DNA of 64,000 nt. Origin: Lederbergia graminis (GTDB lineage Bacteria; Bacillota; Bacilli; Bacillales; Bacillaceae_C). The stretch spans positions 1 through 64,000 of the forward strand of contig NZ_JBHSMC010000015.1 of assembly GCF_042655485.1 (NCBI RefSeq), read 5' to 3'. Positions 61,359 through 64,000 of this stretch are shown here, piece by piece. The notes beneath the pieces were generated by a model. It ran no database searches. It saw only the letters and a list, made by a program, of their open reading frames with translations, and was not told the DNA's origin. A program made the translations under genes and the position numbers. Within the stretch, counting starts at the first letter, position 1. Each line of letters begins with the position of its first letter.

Positions 61359-61877
61359 GAATAATCTCCTACTTTTCTATTAGACTTTCCTCATAGTACA
61401 AACATATCAAAAATTGTCTAAATATGGAATAATTATATTCTTTAAATTTCAAAAATTATCACCAACTTCTGATATACATCATTTTAAGTATAAACAAAGG
61501 GAGATCTTCAAAAACACACTTCTAAAACGAAAGCTCGAAAAAGCTTTTTTTAACACAGTACCTCCCCCTAAGGATTTAGCTTTTGTATGGAATAAGTCTG
61601 AAGTGATTATATGTGGAAAATAAAGTCATAGATGATGAAAAATTCTTAAAAGTTACTAAACATATTCTTTTTTTCCTTGTGAAAATCCTTTATTTTATAA
61701 AGAGTATATGAATTTATGTAGGCTAGGAGAACTATCTGGTGAAGGATTGCGCTTTATAGAGATCTCGTGGTTGTGAGGTGTGTACGGATTTTTTGTTTTG
61801 AAAACAGGAGAAGTGCTGGTAAATAGTGAATTAGTAATAAAGTCTTATATGTAAAGTCTAGGGAGGTCATGTAATAT
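61359..61877. pseudogene. Possible decayed gene (about 61414-61776, plus strand)
   Basis: An ORF from 61414 ends at 61623. Coding-like sequence then continues in shifted frames (VIDDEKFLKVTKHILF, then FPCENPLFYKEYMNLCRLG and GEGLRFIEISWL to a stop at 61774-61776). Together they look like one frameshifted gene of unknown family. No ribosome site is seen. The rest of the gap up to 61877 holds nothing clear. Confidence 0.3.
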
Positions 61878-62024
61878 ATGAAAGTACTTTTATTTATGAT
61901 TCTAGGTGTAATTATGTCGGTTTTTGCTATGATGCTTGGTGTAACAGGTTTAATTTTACTCGGCGGAGCTACATTTGGTGTACTTCTATATATAGCTTTT
62001 AACATGAATAATGTAAAGGTGTGA
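61878..62024 (+). CDS. Small membrane protein, 48 residues
   Basis: ATG 61878, TGA 62022-62024, with GGGAGGTCAT upstream. The product (starts MKVLLFMILGVIMSV) is nearly all hydrophobic, with two membrane segments (about 2-20 and 23-42) and a polar tail NMNNVKV. It is followed after 4 nt by the 164-residue membrane-protein gene. A degraded copy of both occurs at 57332-57711, which supports a real paired unit. Confidence 0.62.
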   Translation: MKVLLFMILGVIMSVFAMMLGVTGLILLGGATFGVLLYIAFNMNNVKV

Positions 62025-62028
62025 GTTT

Positions 62029-62523
62029 TTGAATAATCATTTTCAGTTAGGTCCGATTTTTTCACGAAAAATAATCTCTGCTTCTATTTCTGGTTCTTTG
62101 TTTGCTATTTTGCTAGGGCTTATGATTACGAGCCCATTTGGTGAGGAAATTAATTCTATTGGGGAATACTTTCATGGCGTTCTGCTCTCCACTCCGGTGT
62201 ACCTCATGTATAGCTTTCCGGTTATTTTAGTGTATGGCACTGTCACCTCTACTATAAGTGATTACATTGCATCTCTCATTGTAAAATTTACGTCCGCGAA
62301 ACTAGAAATCTATCTGTCCTTCGTTTTCCATGTACTTTTTGGTTTGGTATTACTTGGCTACAGTTTATTAGCTGCGGTCTTGTTTTTTCTAGTAGATCGT
62401 GTGTTGGCACGGAGAGATATCGCGTCATGGAAAAGTGCTTTGAAATCCTTATGTCTACCTATTATGGTGTGGATTGTATTCATGGGCGGGGTGTATGTGG
62501 TGGATAGTATAATTGATTATTAG
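62029..62523 (+). CDS. Integral membrane protein, 164 residues, function unknown
   Basis: It starts at TTG 62029 with AAAGGTG about 7 nt upstream. Four to five membrane segments are visible (about 15-35, 48-75, 95-130, 145-160). Motifs include YGTVTSTISDYIASLI and VLLGYSLLAAVLFFLVDRVLARRD. It forms a pair with the 48-residue protein just upstream. Family not recognised; possibly a small transporter or a bacteriocin-immunity type protein. Confidence 0.65.
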   Translation: MNNHFQLGPIFSRKIISASISGSLFAILLGLMITSPFGEEINSIGEYFHGVLLSTPVYLMYSFPVILVYGTVTSTISDYIASLIVKFTSAKLEIYLSFVFHVLFGLVLLGYSLLAAVLFFLVDRVLARRDIASWKSALKSLCLPIMVWIVFMGGVYVVDSIIDY

Positions 62524-62664
62524 CTGTTTGCGTATGGGGTAAGTCGGCTTTCTCACTTAGGTTTTACAGTGCCTCTGCGCGTTTTTTCACTACTTAACAC
62601 CTTCTACCAAAACATATTATCTATTTTTGTCTTCTTTTAGGCAAATAGGTAAAATTAAATAATA

Positions 62665-62701
62665 AAATTATGTAAAAAGTCTATTAAATCTTACATAATT
62701 T
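62665..62701 (+). promoter_or_regulatory. Inverted repeat upstream of the Spo0E-like gene
   Basis: AAATTATGTAA (62665-62675) pairs perfectly with TTACATAATTT (62691-62701), 85 bp before the start codon. A TATATT lies 18 bp downstream of TTACAT. It looks like an operator over a promoter. Confidence 0.5.
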
Positions 62702-62786
62702 GTTATTATTATGTTATATTTAGGGAAACATCGGGAATTTACAAATAGTTCTTTCTTTCTATCATCTAGAAGTCGAGGTGTAGTAC

Positions 62787-63149
62787 ATGTCAGACATGAA
62801 GGCTAGTCCCATAAATCAATTAAGTCTTCAAGAGGAATTAGAGATTTTAAAAAACAAATTAAATGATCTTTTTATACGTTTGAGTTCTACCAATCCGGAA
62901 TACATAGAGCCTACTATATATCTTTTAGAAAAAAACTATGAGGAAGTTCTGTTCAACCTTATTAGTATGAAAAAGAAGGAGCTCATTGATATTGCGAATA
63001 CAAGAGGACTGGAGCATCCCGATACAATCGAAGCTAGCGAAAGGTTAGATCGACTTATTATTCAATTTCAATATATAAAAAAGAATTTCATTGGTTATCT
63101 GTATGACACCCATAACACTAAAGAACCTAGTACGTTAGGTTCTGTTTGA
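62787..63149 (+). CDS. Spo0E-like aspartyl-phosphate phosphatase family protein
   Basis: The 120-residue protein has a C-terminal Spo0E domain (about 65-105: KKKELIDIANTRGLEHPDT, then EASERLDRLIIQFQ), where SERLD matches the SQELD signature. Spo0E-like proteins remove phosphate from Spo0A~P and delay sporulation. The N-terminal 60 residues are an extra helical part not found in the short members. GAGGTG lies 6 nt before the ATG. Confidence 0.78.
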   Translation: MSDMKASPINQLSLQEELEILKNKLNDLFIRLSSTNPEYIEPTIYLLEKNYEEVLFNLISMKKKELIDIANTRGLEHPDTIEASERLDRLIIQFQYIKKNFIGYLYDTHNTKEPSTLGSV

Positions 63150-63186
63150 TATAGGGCGTCTTTTTTTTTACATTAAATTAAAAAAA

Positions 63187-63211
63187 GATTTCTAGGTTTA
63201 CACTAGAAATC
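63187..63211 (-). terminator. Terminator of uppS
   Basis: GATTTCTAG (63187-63195) pairs with CTAGAAATC (63203-63211); on the minus strand a TTTTTT run follows. It lies 9 bp after the uppS stop. Confidence 0.82.
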
Positions 63212-63220
63212 CTTCCCGTA

Positions 63221-63982
63221 CTATATGCCTCCGTATCTTCTTTTTCGTTGCCGGTATTCATCCAATGCCTGCAAAAACTCCTGCTCGGAGAAGTCTGGCC
63301 ATAACACATCGCTAAACCAAAACTCTGTATAAGCAAGCTGCCAAAGCAGGAAATTACTTAACCGCTTCTCTCCTCCTGTACGAATGAGGAGGTCTGGATC
63401 TTTTAAACCACCTGTATCCAAGTAAGAAGAAAAATGCTGTTCATCTAGATCATCTAGTGACAACTTCTCATTTTGAAGATCCCCCAGCATCTCTTTCATC
63501 GCACGAAGTATCTCGTGTCTACTGCCATAATTAAGCGCAAAATTCAGCTGCAGACCATCATTTTTACGAGTACGGTCCATCGCATATTGCACCGCTTCCC
63601 GAGTATAAATCGGCAGTTTCCCCATGTCACCAATAACCTCAATACGAACATTATTCGCGATTAGTTCTGGCAAATATGTTTTCATAAACTGCTTTGGCAG
63701 TCGCAAAATCGTCTCTACTTCCGCCTTCGGACGTTTCCAATTTTCCGTAGAAAACGTATAAAGCGTGAGAATGTTTACCTTCGATTGAACCGCTGCTCTC
63801 ACAATTTTTACAACCGTCGACATGCCTTCTTTATGACCAGCAGCCCTCGTCATGCCGCGCTTTTGCGCCCAACGTCCATTCCCATCCATAATAATGGCGA
63901 CGTGCTCCGGTGTACCGTCCCCCGGAATTTGCAATGCTTCTTGTGGTTGTTTGTGATGGATAAAAGGTATTTTCATTGCCAT
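63221..63982 (-). CDS. uppS: Undecaprenyl diphosphate synthase (isoprenyl transferase)
   Basis: The product has 253 residues from the ATG at 63982 (GGAGGTGG, 5-6 nt spacing); the ORF runs five codons further to 63997. All cis-prenyltransferase marks are present: HVAIIMDGNGRWAQKRG, TLYTFSTENWKRP, LNFALNYGSRHEI, DPDLLIRTGGEKRLSNFLLW and ELWF-like TEFWFSDVLWPDF. It makes the C55 lipid carrier for wall and EPS. Unlike the usual frr-uppS-cdsA order, a terminator follows at once, so cdsA is not downstream here. Confidence 0.95.
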   Translation of the reverse strand: MAMKIPFIHHKQPQEALQIPGDGTPEHVAIIMDGNGRWAQKRGMTRAAGHKEGMSTVVKIVRAAVQSKVNILTLYTFSTENWKRPKAEVETILRLPKQFMKTYLPELIANNVRIEVIGDMGKLPIYTREAVQYAMDRTRKNDGLQLNFALNYGSRHEILRAMKEMLGDLQNEKLSLDDLDEQHFSSYLDTGGLKDPDLLIRTGGEKRLSNFLLWQLAYTEFWFSDVLWPDFSEQEFLQALDEYRQRKRRYGGI

Positions 63983-64000
63983 TTTTACCACCTCCAAATT

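Overview
The window comes from a low-GC, spore-forming Firmicute of the Bacillaceae (Oceanobacillus/Virgibacillus-like; the genus cannot be fixed from sequence alone). The evidence is AT-rich DNA with strong AGGAGG ribosome sites and Bacillus-type genes: a ComK-family competence factor, a SinR-like repressor, a Spo0E-like phosphatase, a CpsB/CpsD/Wzz capsule-control set and UppS. No tRNA, rRNA or CRISPR array was seen. LAYOUT: 1-9650 is a surface module: the N-terminal 1,810 residues of a very large Cna-type adhesin (cut by the left edge), a 1,013-residue hybrid histidine kinase and a LuxR-type regulator. 9769-12758 is a complete ISL3-family element with inverted ends and a perfect 8-bp target duplication. 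It carries a TetR regulator and a GNAT acetyltransferase as passengers, and its transposase is broken. 12.8-14.5 kb holds relics: an orphan ORF behind a leader copied from a sigma-factor gene, and a DUF6933/pRiA4b-ORF3 gene split by one stop codon. 14.8-22.7 kb is a seven-gene catabolic operon (amidohydrolase, SsuABC-like transporter, M24-fold protein, NagB-like isomerase, MlrC-like M81 protein) divergent from a SinR-like repressor. 23.6-27.9 kb holds a ComK-like factor, a sigma factor and a phage-type replication trio (initiator, G39P-like loader, DnaB). 28-34 kb has an epimerase, membrane-anchored coiled-coil proteins and an HD phosphohydrolase. 34-52.8 kb is a capsule/EPS locus read leftward from Wzz to Ugd. 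53-64 kb holds secreted or membrane proteins, an AbrB/RelE toxin-antitoxin pair, repeats, a Spo0E-like protein and UppS. HOW THE GENES WORK TOGETHER: The EPS locus has rmlA and rmlB but no rmlC/rmlD. It has instead a VioA/WecE-type aminotransferase, a GNAT-ATP-grasp fusion, an ACC-deaminase-like PLP enzyme and a WecF-type transferase. This points to an N-acylated 4-amino-4,6-dideoxyhexose (Qui4N or Fuc4N), possibly carrying an amino acid. Between the control genes and the sugar genes lies a structured RNA candidate in the position of the EAR (epsC) antiterminator, followed by an intrinsic terminator. MOST UNUSUAL NON-CODING SIGNALS: (a) two inverted copies, 33 kb apart, of a GC-rich element that folds as a three-way junction with compensatory changes between copies; (b) a ten-unit direct repeat with a 21-bp period at 55774-55992; (c) a 170-bp leader shared by a sigma factor gene and an unrelated small ORF; (d) long perfect palindromes at 55.05 and 56.06 kb.
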